From: a virus
IMG/VR virus record: IMGVR_UViG_3300020190_000007
Span: 1-64,000 of that record
Length of the DNA stretch: 64,000 nucleotides
Strand: one strand, 5' to 3'
In this document: in pieces, positions 24,245 to 33,600 of the stretch
Position numbering within the stretch: position 1 is the stretch's first letter
Layout: each line of letters starts with the position of its first letter
Notes under the pieces: generated by a model
Databases searched by the model: none
What the model was told of the DNA's origin: nothing
The model's input: only the letters and a program-made list of their open reading frames with translations
Made by a program: the position numbers and the translations under genes

Positions 24245-24260
24245 ATAAAAATTATATGAG
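24240..24260 (-). promoter_or_regulatory. 9-bp palindrome over the RuvC-like start codon
   Basis: CTCATATAA and TTATATGAG are perfect inverted repeats separated by AAA. The ATG (24242-24244) lies inside one arm. It could be an operator or an mRNA hairpin hiding the start codon. A chance AT-rich palindrome cannot be excluded. Confidence 0.4.
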
Positions 24261-24282
24261 ATATTATTCAAAATGTAAAGAG

Positions 24283-26433
24283 TTAAAAATCTATTTTAAT
24301 TGCAAATACTTGAGTTCCGCTTCTCTTAACAGGATTGGCGGTTTTACCAATCGCCAAAACTTCTTTGTTTTCATTTAGTAACACAACCTCCGTAATTCTT
24401 TTATCTTGACCTGTCGTATATGTTGGGTTTTGGGTAACATTGAATTGACTGGCGGGTAGGTTTACCAAGAAATTCATTTTCTCGATGTCAGTTGCTCTTA
24501 TCAATTTGATACTACCAGGAAATGGTTGTTCATCACCAAACTGTGGTGAAGTTGAAGGTTGGTTTGGTATCTCACCAATATATGATTCTAAATCAAATAT
24601 TGTGGTATCGTTATCGTACATATCAAATGTCACTTGGAATGAATAGTCAACTAAGTTTGCAGGATTAATTGTGTTACCCACAGTATGATTTGGTATGTAC
24701 TGAGTCATGTCTAATAATTTCCAAAAATTTGGTTCAGGTAAATCACCGTAATCCGTGACTTGAATTAATAATTGGAACTGATTTGCAATAAATCCATTTT
24801 TAAAATTACAGGTACTACCTGTTACCATATCGGTAAAATACCCATTGGCAAACTTAACATATAATTGACTTGGTGTTGTGTAATATGTACTATCTGTTGT
24901 TGTTTCAAATTTAGTATAGTAATTACAAGGTAATCCATTCATTTTAGTATCACCCGTAAAGTTTAACATGTATGTCAACCATATAGTTTGTTCGGTTGAA
25001 CCTGAATAGAATGATTGGTTAGCGGGTAGGTCACTTGGTAATAAGTTTATTTTTGGTGCGGGTAATGTATATTTTCTGTTAGATTTGTAATCCATAACAG
25101 CAACTAATTCTTGGTCATCAATTACAACTACTTTATTATTTACAAAAATTTTACCAACTTTATTTCCAATCTCGTCTAAAAGATATCTGTACTTAATTTT
25201 TTGATATTCATTCTTCTTTGAACTCACAAAGTAATCAGTTGTGTCCATAGTAAGCAAAGCACCTATTGTTGTACCGGTATTTCTATGGTATTGAATAAAC
25301 GGTATATAAACTTCGAAATATTCTAAATCTGTGATTGTGTTACCGATTGAGTCTTCTAATAATGCCTGAGATTCCGTATTATTTGTACTAATATAATCAT
25401 CGTACTTATAGAATCTTTCTGGGTCATTTTTTAAATCCCCAAGTTCTGAATAATGGATTACAGCAATACACCTTTGTTCCTCAGGGGTTACTTCAATCAC
25501 TTCATCATATGAATTTTTGTAAGAAGTGGCGTTACTTACGGTGCTTCCTGAACTTGTTGTAAATGTCTGACCACTTGATGTTGTATAACCCAAAAATTGT
25601 TTAGTTGATACATGTTTATTTGATGTAAAACCCGTCAAATTTTCGTCTACACCGTCAACATCAAAACCAATTGGTTTCATACACCAAACTACGTTCATGG
25701 TCCATGAATTTAATTGTTGTGTCGGGTCAATTTCCACGGGTCTACAGTTTGGATTATATGTAACACTTACGGGGTATTCATTTTCACAAGAATTACATAC
25801 CACTTGAGCAGGACCTGTACAACCTGAAAAATTAGGTGTTGTCCTATCAAGGTAAAGTGTATTTCCCGTTACACCCGTTATTTTATATATTAAACTGTTT
25901 GTCTCACCAGTGATTACAGGATGATTTGGGTCATTCCCACAAAAACCACCATAAACTATTGTTATGTATTCACAATCATTAAAACTAGCACCTGTTAGTA
26001 CTACCACACTATTATCTCCTGTCATTGCTGACAAGGATATTTGTTGAGTCTCACATTCAACACTGGTTCCTGTACAATTACTACTGTCGTAATCAATATA
26101 TTCAGTAACAAAACCGGCCGGTCCCATAACATTTCTCAAGGTATCGGTAGTTGAAGATTGTACAGGAATACCATAAACAGTAGAACCTGTGTTACTACTG
26201 TCTAATTTATATGGATATTTTACTCCACCCTCTTTATCAAAAGGCGCAAAAACCATTTGAAATGGTTCCGAGTTTAATCCTGTAAAACTATCAAACGGAG
26301 ATGTATAATCAAATTCAGAATCGCCGATTTGAAAATATGCAATATTGAAACTACCTTTCGCAATAGAATTTCTACCTTTTTGGGTAATCCTAACCGATAA
26401 AAATTCTGAATTATTATTACTTAAAAAACTCAT
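24283..26433 (-). CDS. Virion protein, probable baseplate/tail component (716 aa)
   Basis: A large beta-rich protein, high in Thr, Ser, Asn and Gly. The N-terminus (SVRITQKGRNSIAKGSFNIAYFQIGDSEFDYTSPF) looks like a folded assembly domain and the body has Cys-containing segments (VVCNSCENEYP, CTGTSVEC). No Pro/Thr linker occurs in it, unlike the genes upstream. It is the last gene of the virion block and precedes the resolvase. TATTTATA lies 8 nt before its ATG. Exact position in the particle is unknown. Confidence 0.7.
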   Translation of the reverse strand: MSFLSNNNSEFLSVRITQKGRNSIAKGSFNIAYFQIGDSEFDYTSPFDSFTGLNSEPFQMVFAPFDKEGGVKYPYKLDSSNTGSTVYGIPVQSSTTDTLRNVMGPAGFVTEYIDYDSSNCTGTSVECETQQISLSAMTGDNSVVVLTGASFNDCEYITIVYGGFCGNDPNHPVITGETNSLIYKITGVTGNTLYLDRTTPNFSGCTGPAQVVCNSCENEYPVSVTYNPNCRPVEIDPTQQLNSWTMNVVWCMKPIGFDVDGVDENLTGFTSNKHVSTKQFLGYTTSSGQTFTTSSGSTVSNATSYKNSYDEVIEVTPEEQRCIAVIHYSELGDLKNDPERFYKYDDYISTNNTESQALLEDSIGNTITDLEYFEVYIPFIQYHRNTGTTIGALLTMDTTDYFVSSKKNEYQKIKYRYLLDEIGNKVGKIFVNNKVVVIDDQELVAVMDYKSNRKYTLPAPKINLLPSDLPANQSFYSGSTEQTIWLTYMLNFTGDTKMNGLPCNYYTKFETTTDSTYYTTPSQLYVKFANGYFTDMVTGSTCNFKNGFIANQFQLLIQVTDYGDLPEPNFWKLLDMTQYIPNHTVGNTINPANLVDYSFQVTFDMYDNDTTIFDLESYIGEIPNQPSTSPQFGDEQPFPGSIKLIRATDIEKMNFLVNLPASQFNVTQNPTYTTGQDKRITEVVLLNENKEVLAIGKTANPVKRSGTQVFAIKIDF

Positions 26434-26441
26434 GGTTATAT

Positions 26442-26449
26442 TATAAATA
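26442..26449 (-). promoter_or_regulatory. TATTTATA element before the 26433 start
   Basis: The coding strand reads AAGTATTTATAATATAACCATG. TATTTATA ends 8 nt before the ATG of the 716-residue virion gene. AAGTATTTATA is shared exactly with the copy at 30651, and all but the last base with a site before 7091. Confidence 0.4.
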
Positions 26450-26454
26450 CTTTA

Positions 26455-26550
26455 TTATAAATTATCAATATTCAAATTTAAATTATTATCCCTACATACA
26501 TAAGGTCCTTGAGTCACCGCATATAATCCACATATAATTGTACGTCCACA
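26455..26550 (-). pseudogene. Open remnant after a tandem stop (possible lost C-terminus)
   Basis: Directly after the TAA-TGA stop pair of the next gene upstream, the same frame stays open for 31 codons (CGRTIICGLYAVTQGPYVCR, then a short Asn/Leu-rich tail) to TAA 26455-26457. Two cysteines and a composition like the neighbouring Cys-rich modules suggest a truncated domain. Stop-codon readthrough is a less likely alternative. Confidence 0.3.
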
Positions 26551-26553
26551 TCA

Positions 26554-27771
26554 TTATAATATTTCAAGATTGGTGGGGGTTGGTGTTGGAGTTGGTGTTG
26601 GAGTTGATGTTACGCTTGTTGTAATAGAAGGTGTTGGAGTTGGTGTTGGAGTTGATGTTACGCTTGTTGTAATAGAAGGTGTTGGAGTTGGTGTTGGAGT
26701 TGATGTTACGCTTGTTGTAATAGAAGGTGTTGGTGTTACGCTTGTTGTAATAGAAGGTGTTGGACTAGGGGTTATATAATCACAACATTCATCCAAATTA
26801 ACTCTAAAAACTTGTTCACAACATCCTTCACAATCAATCCTTACATACATTTCCAGTAATGTTGCGGTTATACCTGTAATTTCACAAATATCCCCTGTGG
26901 TCATTCCTGTACAAGATGTTACACCTGTTATATTGGTTGATGTAATTCCCGTATAAACCGTACAATTTGTATAATTTGAACCCGAATTAAATGAAATTTT
27001 TATACCTTTTGGGGTTACCGTATCATGAACACAAGGTGCACCCAATGATGAACTTGGGGTTATTGATGGTGTAACACTCGGTGTAACAGATAGAGTAATA
27101 GATGGTGTAACACTTGATGTAACAGATGGTGTTACCGAGCTGGTTACTGACGGTGTAACAGATGGTGTTACAGAACTGGTGGGTGTTACTGATGGTAACA
27201 AATCACAACAAACTAAAGTTATAGCGACACTACTCATGGATGGTATTTGTTGGTTTCCTGAGGCGTCTAAAATATAAACTGAGGGTGCACCTGCTGCGTG
27301 CCTATTACAATCATAATTCGGATAAAAACCAGCGACTGTTACTAAAACATTTTGTTGTGCTCCTGTCGTACAATCATAGTAAACCACGTGTACACCATTA
27401 TCCAAACTTGCGGATATATCTGCATCACCAACGGTCAAATCGAATAAATGACAAAGACACTGAGATGATGTTGTCGGTGTAGGTGTTGGTGTTGGTGTGG
27501 GTGTTGGAAGGGGTGTGCAATATTCTACACCAGTTATGATACCATCAGCCATTTCAACCCTAAATACTACGTTTGGGTCGGTAGTGTAATCAATGTAGTA
27601 TCCAATAGTTGCGATACTTGTACAACCCGAGTCAGTAAAAATAGTATCACCAACACCTAATCCGACTGACCCCAAATCATCGTAATAATAATTACTCGTT
27701 GTTGCTCCAGTGCCACACGCGGCGTTTTTATCTACACCATATTTTAATGATATTGGACCCGTACACGCCAT
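26554..27771 (-). CDS. Cys-rich virion protein with Pro/Thr/Ser linkers (405 aa)
   Basis: Three Cys-rich beta modules are strung on linkers: module 1 (about 1-88, ACTGPISLKYGVDKNAAC), a PTPTPT linker, module 2 (about 101-190, CLCHLFDLTVGDADIS), an SVTPSVTSSVTPS linker, module 3 (about 245-332, ending CCDYITPSP), then a long PSITTSVTSTPTPTP tail. The end looks cut off in the linker, with a tandem stop and an open remnant after it. This design fits a fibre or adhesin on the virion surface. Paired cysteines (CC, CxC) suggest disulfides or metal binding. Confidence 0.65.
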   Translation of the reverse strand: MACTGPISLKYGVDKNAACGTGATTSNYYYDDLGSVGLGVGDTIFTDSGCTSIATIGYYIDYTTDPNVVFRVEMADGIITGVEYCTPLPTPTPTPTPTPTTSSQCLCHLFDLTVGDADISASLDNGVHVVYYDCTTGAQQNVLVTVAGFYPNYDCNRHAAGAPSVYILDASGNQQIPSMSSVAITLVCCDLLPSVTPTSSVTPSVTPSVTSSVTPSVTSSVTPSITLSVTPSVTPSITPSSSLGAPCVHDTVTPKGIKISFNSGSNYTNCTVYTGITSTNITGVTSCTGMTTGDICEITGITATLLEMYVRIDCEGCCEQVFRVNLDECCDYITPSPTPSITTSVTPTPSITTSVTSTPTPTPTPSITTSVTSTPTPTPTPSITTSVTSTPTPTPTPTPTNLEIL

Positions 27772-27774
27772 TTA

Positions 27775-28125
27775 TTAACTTAATTGAATAACATTTATAT
27801 TAAAATCACAAGCAATGTAACAATCACTACATCTTAAATCGACCAAAGCCAATTGATATCCCCCTTGTAGTTTTGTTGCGGGTTGTGGTGTTGGGGTTAT
27901 GTGTCCATCACAGTGTTCAACAAATACAAAAATTTGAGGAATGTTATCTAATAAACTTATATTAAACGTATATCCGGTTGATATTGAAATTAATGTAATA
28001 TTACCATTTAAATAACCAGCATCATCAATGTTGTGAGTCAATCCTGTATAGATATAGTATCCACTACAAGGTGTTTTTCCCGAAAAATTTGAAATTGTAA
28101 TTTGATACTGTTTTATTGATGGCAT
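27775..28125 (-). CDS. Small Cys-containing virion module (116 aa)
   Basis: A single beta-rich module with a C-terminal CSDCYIACDF cluster and one short TPTPQP link at about 76-81. It resembles one unit of its larger neighbours without the long linkers, so it may be an adhesin subunit or adaptor. The coding-strand sequence before the start, TATTTATGAAATATG, is a one-base variant of the TATTTATA element. Confidence 0.6.
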   Translation of the reverse strand: MPSIKQYQITISNFSGKTPCSGYYIYTGLTHNIDDAGYLNGNITLISISTGYTFNISLLDNIPQIFVFVEHCDGHITPTPQPATKLQGGYQLALVDLRCSDCYIACDFNINVIQLS

Positions 28126-28166
28126 ATTTCATAAATATAAAAAATCATATTTTATAATCAAGTATT

Positions 28167-28859
28167 TTAAGCACATGATGCACCATCATACTCATATGGT
28201 GCTGAGTAGGCGCTTTCTCCACATGAACCCTGTATTTTAACCCTTATAAAATAATTTAATAAATATCCTGGTTCTTCAAGGTTTCTAGTCACTGTATTTC
28301 CAGAACCACAACCAGCGGTATTCGTGAGACCCCAAATTGCACCATCTTGTGAGAATTGTATGGTACTCAGATTACAACCACTACATCCTATTATACTAAA
28401 TGTAACGTCTATTGTACCACCAGTTGATGGACACACACTTTGAATTACAGGTGTGGTACACGCACAAGAAGGAGTTGGGGTAATTGTTGGGGTAATTGTT
28501 GGGGTTGGGGTAATTGTTGGAGTAATTGTGGGGGTTGGGGTTATTGTGGGGGTTGGGGATGGACTAACACATACGGTTTGGACATCGAAACACATTGTAT
28601 CATAACATGGGAATGCTTTACTATCGTGAGTGTAAATATTTTTAATGATATACCTACCTGTAGTTTGGTCCGTCATTTTTATCCAAAACTGTGTATCGAA
28701 TGAAAGCCCACTGATTGTAACTGTGGTTGCTGTTAATCCTGTATTATATAAAGTAAAAGTCGAATCATTAGTTTCGGGATATGGGGAATCCCCTGACTTA
28801 TATCTTATCGAATAATTACCGTCGGATACAATATTATATATTCTTACATTTAATCCCAT
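28167..28859 (-). CDS. Virion protein with two Fn3-like modules joined by a TP linker (230 aa)
   Basis: The N-terminal module (about 1-95; YSIRYKSGDSPYP, TTVTISGLSFDTQFWIKMTD) and the C-terminal module (about 132-230; IDVTFSIIGCSGCNLSTIQFSQDG, YFIRVKIQGSCG) both look like fibronectin-III/Ig-like beta sandwiches. Between them is a TPTPTITPT linker of about 30 residues. It ends GASCA, like the SCA end of the 2,940-residue protein. It shares one base with the gene upstream. A surface-exposed fibre part is likely. Confidence 0.65.
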   Translation of the reverse strand: MGLNVRIYNIVSDGNYSIRYKSGDSPYPETNDSTFTLYNTGLTATTVTISGLSFDTQFWIKMTDQTTGRYIIKNIYTHDSKAFPCYDTMCFDVQTVCVSPSPTPTITPTPTITPTITPTPTITPTITPTPSCACTTPVIQSVCPSTGGTIDVTFSIIGCSGCNLSTIQFSQDGAIWGLTNTAGCGSGNTVTRNLEEPGYLLNYFIRVKIQGSCGESAYSAPYEYDGASCA

Positions 28860-30634
28860 TATGTTGTTACGTCAGATGTTATATAGATTATTATAGAGTT
28901 TGTACTATCAGGTATAGTATAAGAATCATTTATAGAACCTGTGCCGCAACTTGACTCTGTATTTGTTTGAACAATTGTTCCATTTCTTTCTATAGAGTAT
29001 GTTATACTACTACAAGAATACCCTAACGCACTACACTCTGAAGTTATTCCCAACGCGTCCATGCTTAATGTAATTATGTCACCCACATATGTTGTTGTTG
29101 TACCACTATAAATACCGACAGATAATGGAGTATTCCAAGTATAGAAAGTTGTTCCGTTTTTCTGTACATTACCAAATGTTCTTGAACAAGAATTTAATTT
29201 CTGATGTTGGTGAACCATTGTTATGGTAATAATACTCGGAGTTGGGGTCGGGGTTAAAGATGGTGAAGGAGTTGGTGTTTTTGATGGTGTGATTGATGGT
29301 GTTACAGTAATTGAAGGTGTTACCGAAACTGTTGTATCAGGAGTTTTTGACGGTGTAGGTGTTTTTGATGGTGTGATAGATGGTGTTTTTGTTACCGTAG
29401 GTGTTATTGTTGGAGTAATTGTTGGGGTAATTGTTGGAGTTGGTGTTTTTGTTACCGTAGGAGTTGGTGTGATTGATGGTGTTGGGGATGGTGACGGTTG
29501 TGGTGTTGGGGTTGCGATTAAATAACTAACAGAATTAGTACAAGTTCCAACACTTTGTATTGTACCACCTGTAATTGGACTACATACTGTTGTAGTATAT
29601 CCTGAAAGTAGTTGTGCGTTTGTTACATTAGTGGCAATTAGTACTATTGTTCCTCCCGTTGTTGTTCCCGATATATCGTAAGGACCTGCTTGTGTTAAAA
29701 AATAAATTTCTTGTAACGAGAATGTATATTGAGCACAACCCGGAGTTAATGACGGGGTTGGAGTAACGGACATTGTTGGTGTGGGTGTTTTGGTGGGTGT
29801 TACTGATGGGGTAATTGTAACACTTGGTGTGATAGTTGGTGTAACTGATGATGTTGGTGTTACTGATGGGGTAATTGTAACACTTGGTGTGATAGTTGGT
29901 GTAACTGAATTAGTTGGGGTTACAGATGGTGTAACACTTGGGGTTGGTGTTGGGGTAACAGATGGACATGATACGACACAAACACTACCCATATTAACCG
30001 CAACACCAGTGTAAGGTAATACCCAATTTAAACACACTTCTGTTCCAATACCTCCAACACCTGTTTGGTAAACACCACAACAATCAGTATAATACCAAGT
30101 ACCAGACGTATCAATCACACCGTCATAACAAACAACTGTTGGGGTTGGTGTTGGGGTGGGTGTCATTGTTGGGGTGGGTGACGGAGGGTTTAAACAACTA
30201 GCACAATCTGTGAATAGTGAGCCTGATTCAATTAATTCTGTAACAGTATAATTGTAATTAGTACTACCGGTACCTTGTTCATAACCTCCTATATAGTTGT
30301 AACACGTACCATCATAAGAAATTGTGGCACCTGTACTTTCAAAGTATTGATTAACCTCAGAATTTTTTAATCCAAAGTAAAGAGGGGGGGTACCAGGAAA
30401 TTCACAATGTTCAAATTCCCACCCATTAAAATCATCATTACATTGTTGACAAGTTGTATAACCTGTAAAAATAACTAAACCCGGTGTTGTCGTGCCTGTT
30501 GTACTCGTTGCGGTCCAACATTTATAATCACCAAAAATTATACTTCCTGGTGTAATAACGGAGGTATCAACATCAAAGTGTTTTGTTGTTCCTGTGTTAC
30601 CACATAATTCAAAAAGTATTCTTTGTATCGGCAT
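28859..30634 (-). CDS. Multi-module Cys-rich virion protein with PTS linkers (591 aa)
   Basis: Four beta modules (about 1-150, 168-225, 300-375 and 475-591) are separated by Pro/Thr/Ser linkers, the longest about 95 residues with KTPTPS and ITPTITP units. Modules carry paired cysteines ([21 protein letters not shown]). The layout is the same as in the flanking genes, so these are paralogous adhesin-type proteins. TATTTATA lies 16 nt before the ATG. Receptor binding is inferred from composition and context. Confidence 0.65.
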   Translation of the reverse strand: MPIQRILFELCGNTGTTKHFDVDTSVITPGSIIFGDYKCWTATSTTGTTTPGLVIFTGYTTCQQCNDDFNGWEFEHCEFPGTPPLYFGLKNSEVNQYFESTGATISYDGTCYNYIGGYEQGTGSTNYNYTVTELIESGSLFTDCASCLNPPSPTPTMTPTPTPTPTVVCYDGVIDTSGTWYYTDCCGVYQTGVGGIGTEVCLNWVLPYTGVAVNMGSVCVVSCPSVTPTPTPSVTPSVTPTNSVTPTITPSVTITPSVTPTSSVTPTITPSVTITPSVTPTKTPTPTMSVTPTPSLTPGCAQYTFSLQEIYFLTQAGPYDISGTTTGGTIVLIATNVTNAQLLSGYTTTVCSPITGGTIQSVGTCTNSVSYLIATPTPQPSPSPTPSITPTPTVTKTPTPTITPTITPTITPTVTKTPSITPSKTPTPSKTPDTTVSVTPSITVTPSITPSKTPTPSPSLTPTPTPSIITITMVHQHQKLNSCSRTFGNVQKNGTTFYTWNTPLSVGIYSGTTTTYVGDIITLSMDALGITSECSALGYSCSSITYSIERNGTIVQTNTESSCGTGSINDSYTIPDSTNSIIIYITSDVTT

Positions 30635-30650
30635 TTATTAATATTCTTTC

Positions 30651-30658
30651 TATAAATA
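30651..30658 (-). promoter_or_regulatory. TATTTATA element before the 30634 start
   Basis: The coding strand has AAGTATTTATAGAAAG 16 nt before the ATG of the 591-residue virion gene. Its AAGTATTTATA is identical to the copy before 26433. Best-supported member of the set together with that copy. Confidence 0.4.
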
Positions 30659-30675
30659 CTTAAATCATTATTTTA

Positions 30676-33600
30676 TTATGCACACGACGTACTACATGCC
30701 GTACAATTTGCACATGTTTGTGCACGTTGTGTGAGTGATGAGAATTGAGCGAAACCACCAGGAACAAACAAAGTATTACCTACAACATTTAACATACATC
30801 GAGTATCAGTTGTTGCGTTTGTAAATGTTTCAGTAATGAAAGTTCCATCACAACATTGATAATATAGAATAACTGAACCAGATTGTAAAATATCATCATC
30901 ACTTATTTGAATATCAAAACAATAACATTCACCACAGGCACCCAATTGGACTACCACCCCAAAATGCGGCCCTCCTACGGTTGGGGTATTACAAGAACAA
31001 ATTTCAAGTTGACCACCGTTAACATCCCAATATGTTGGGTCATTTAATTGTTCTGTTTGACTATTACAACAGTTAGTATATTCAACAAAATTTTCCGCGT
31101 ATAATTCATTTATAAAATATTTTTCACACGAGCATGGTGGTGATGGTGTTGGGGTTGGGGTTGGTGTTCGGGTCGGTGTAGGAGTTACTGACCTAGTAGG
31201 AGTTACAGATGGTGTAACAGAAGGTGTTCTACTTGGCGTAACACTCGGTGTTCTACTTGGTGTAACAGAACTTGTAGGAGTTACAGATGGGTCTACTTTT
31301 AGAGATGCAGATGGTGTAACACTCGGTGTTCTACTTGGTGTAACACTCGGTGTTCTACTTGGTGTAACTGAACTAGTGGGTGTAACACTCGGTGTTCTAC
31401 TTGGTGTAACACTTGGTGTAACTGAACTAGTGGGTGTAACACTCGGTGTTCTACTTGGTGTGACACTTGGGGTTTTTGTTGGTGTAGGTGTAACTGAAGG
31501 ACATACTATATGAGTTTCCGATTGACACAACGCGCAACTATCATATTTTAAAGTTAAAATTGGTCCTGCGTCAGGTCCGTAATCAACAAAAGTTGCACAA
31601 ACTTGTGCTGTTGGTATGTACCATACTGAACCGAAGGGTGCTCCAAGTGGTAACCTCGCATTATAAATTGTGGTATCACCAGGACAACAAGAAGAAAAAT
31701 ACGCACCAAAATATTGTGGACTTGGTGATGGTGTTACACTTGATGTTGGTGTTAATGATGGTGTAACACTTGGTGTAACCGATGGTGTAACACTTGATGT
31801 TGGTGTAACACTTGGTGTTCTACTTGGGGTGACACTCGGTGTAACAGAACTTGTAGGAGTTACGGATGGTGTTCTACTTGGCGTAACACTCGGTGTAACA
31901 GAACTTGTAGGGGTTACGGATGGTGTTCTACTTGGGGTGACACTCGGTGTAACAGAACTTGTAGGAGTTACGGATGGTGTTCTACTTGGCGTAACACTCG
32001 GTGTAACAGAACTTGTAGGGGTTACGGATGGTGTTCTACTTGGCGTAACACTCGGTGTAACAGAACTTGTAGGGGTTACTGAAGGAGTAACACTCGGAGT
32101 TACTGATGGTGTAACAGAACTTGTAGGTGTAACAGATGGTGTTCTACTTGGCGTAACACTCGGTGTAACAGAAGGTGTAACAGAACTTGTAGGTGTAACA
32201 GATGGTGTAACACTTGGTGTTCTACTTGGCGTAACACTCGGTGTAACAGAACTTGTAGGAGTTACAGATGGTGTTCTACTTGGCGTAACACTCGGTGTAA
32301 CAGAACTTGTAGGGGTTACGGATGGTGTAACAGATGGTGTAACTGATGGAGTAACTGAACTAGTTGGGGTGACGGATGGTGTTCTACTTGGTGTCACCGA
32401 TGGAGTAACGCTTGATGTGGGTGTTAATGATGGAGTAACAGATGGTGTTCTTGACGGTGTGATGGAAGGTGTAACAGAACTAGTTGGTGTGATAGATGGT
32501 GTAACACTTGGTGTAACCGAAGGTGTAACACTTGGTGTAACAGAACTTGTAGGTGTAACTGAAGGTGTTACGGATGGGGTAACACTTGGTGTAACAGAAC
32601 TAGTTGGTGTGATAGATGGTGTAACACTTGGTGTTCTTGACGGTGTAACAGAACTTGTAGGTGTTACTGAAGGTGTTACTGAAGGTGTAACACTTGGTGT
32701 GACAGAACTAGTAGGAGTTACTGATGGTGTAACTGAAGGGGTAACACTTGGTGTTCTACTTGGTGTAACAGAACTTGTAGGTGTAACTGAAGGTGTTACA
32801 GATGGTGTAACACTTGGAGTTACTGAACTAGTAGGTGTAACACTTGGTGTTCTACTTGGTGTAACAGATGGTGTAACAGAACTTGTAGGTGTTACTGAAG
32901 GTGTTACTGAAGGTGTAACACTTGGTGTGACAGACGGAGTTACCGATGGTGTAACTGAAGGTGTTATGCTCGGAGTTACGGAAGGTGTTACAGAACTTGT
33001 AGGTGTTACAGATGGTGTTCTACTTGGGGTAACGGATGGTGTAACAGATGGTGTAACAGATGGTGTGACACTTGGTGTTACCGATGGTGTTACCGATGGT
33101 GTAACACTAGATGTTGGTGTAACACTTGGTGTTCTTGATGGTGTGATTGACGGTGTTACCGAACTAGTAGCAGTAACTGAAGGTGTAACACTTGGAGTCA
33201 CGGATGGGGTTACTGAACTAGTTGGTGTAACGGAAGGTGTTCTTGACGGTGTGATAGATGGGGTTACACTCGATGTTGGTGTGATAGATGGAGTAACAGA
33301 TGGAGTAACAGATGGAGTTACTGAACTACTTGGTGTTACTGATGGTGTAACACTTGGTGTAACCGATGGAGTTACTGAACTAGTGGGGGTTACTGAAGGA
33401 GTTCTTGAAGGTGTAATAGAAGGTGTAACGCTTGATGTTGGTGTAACTGATGGGGTAACTGATGGGGTAACACTCGGAGTAATAGAACTAGTTGGTGTAA
33501 CGGATGGGGTAACTGATGGAGTTACTGATGGAGTTACTGAACTACTCGGTGTTACCGACGGAGTAACTGAAGGAGTAACACTTGGTGTTCTTGATGGTGT

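Noticed and set aside
29223-30014. Shorter + strand Gly/Val frames antisense to the PTS linkers
   Set aside because: Same cause: antisense of Pro/Thr-coding repeats, no start context and no independent domain.
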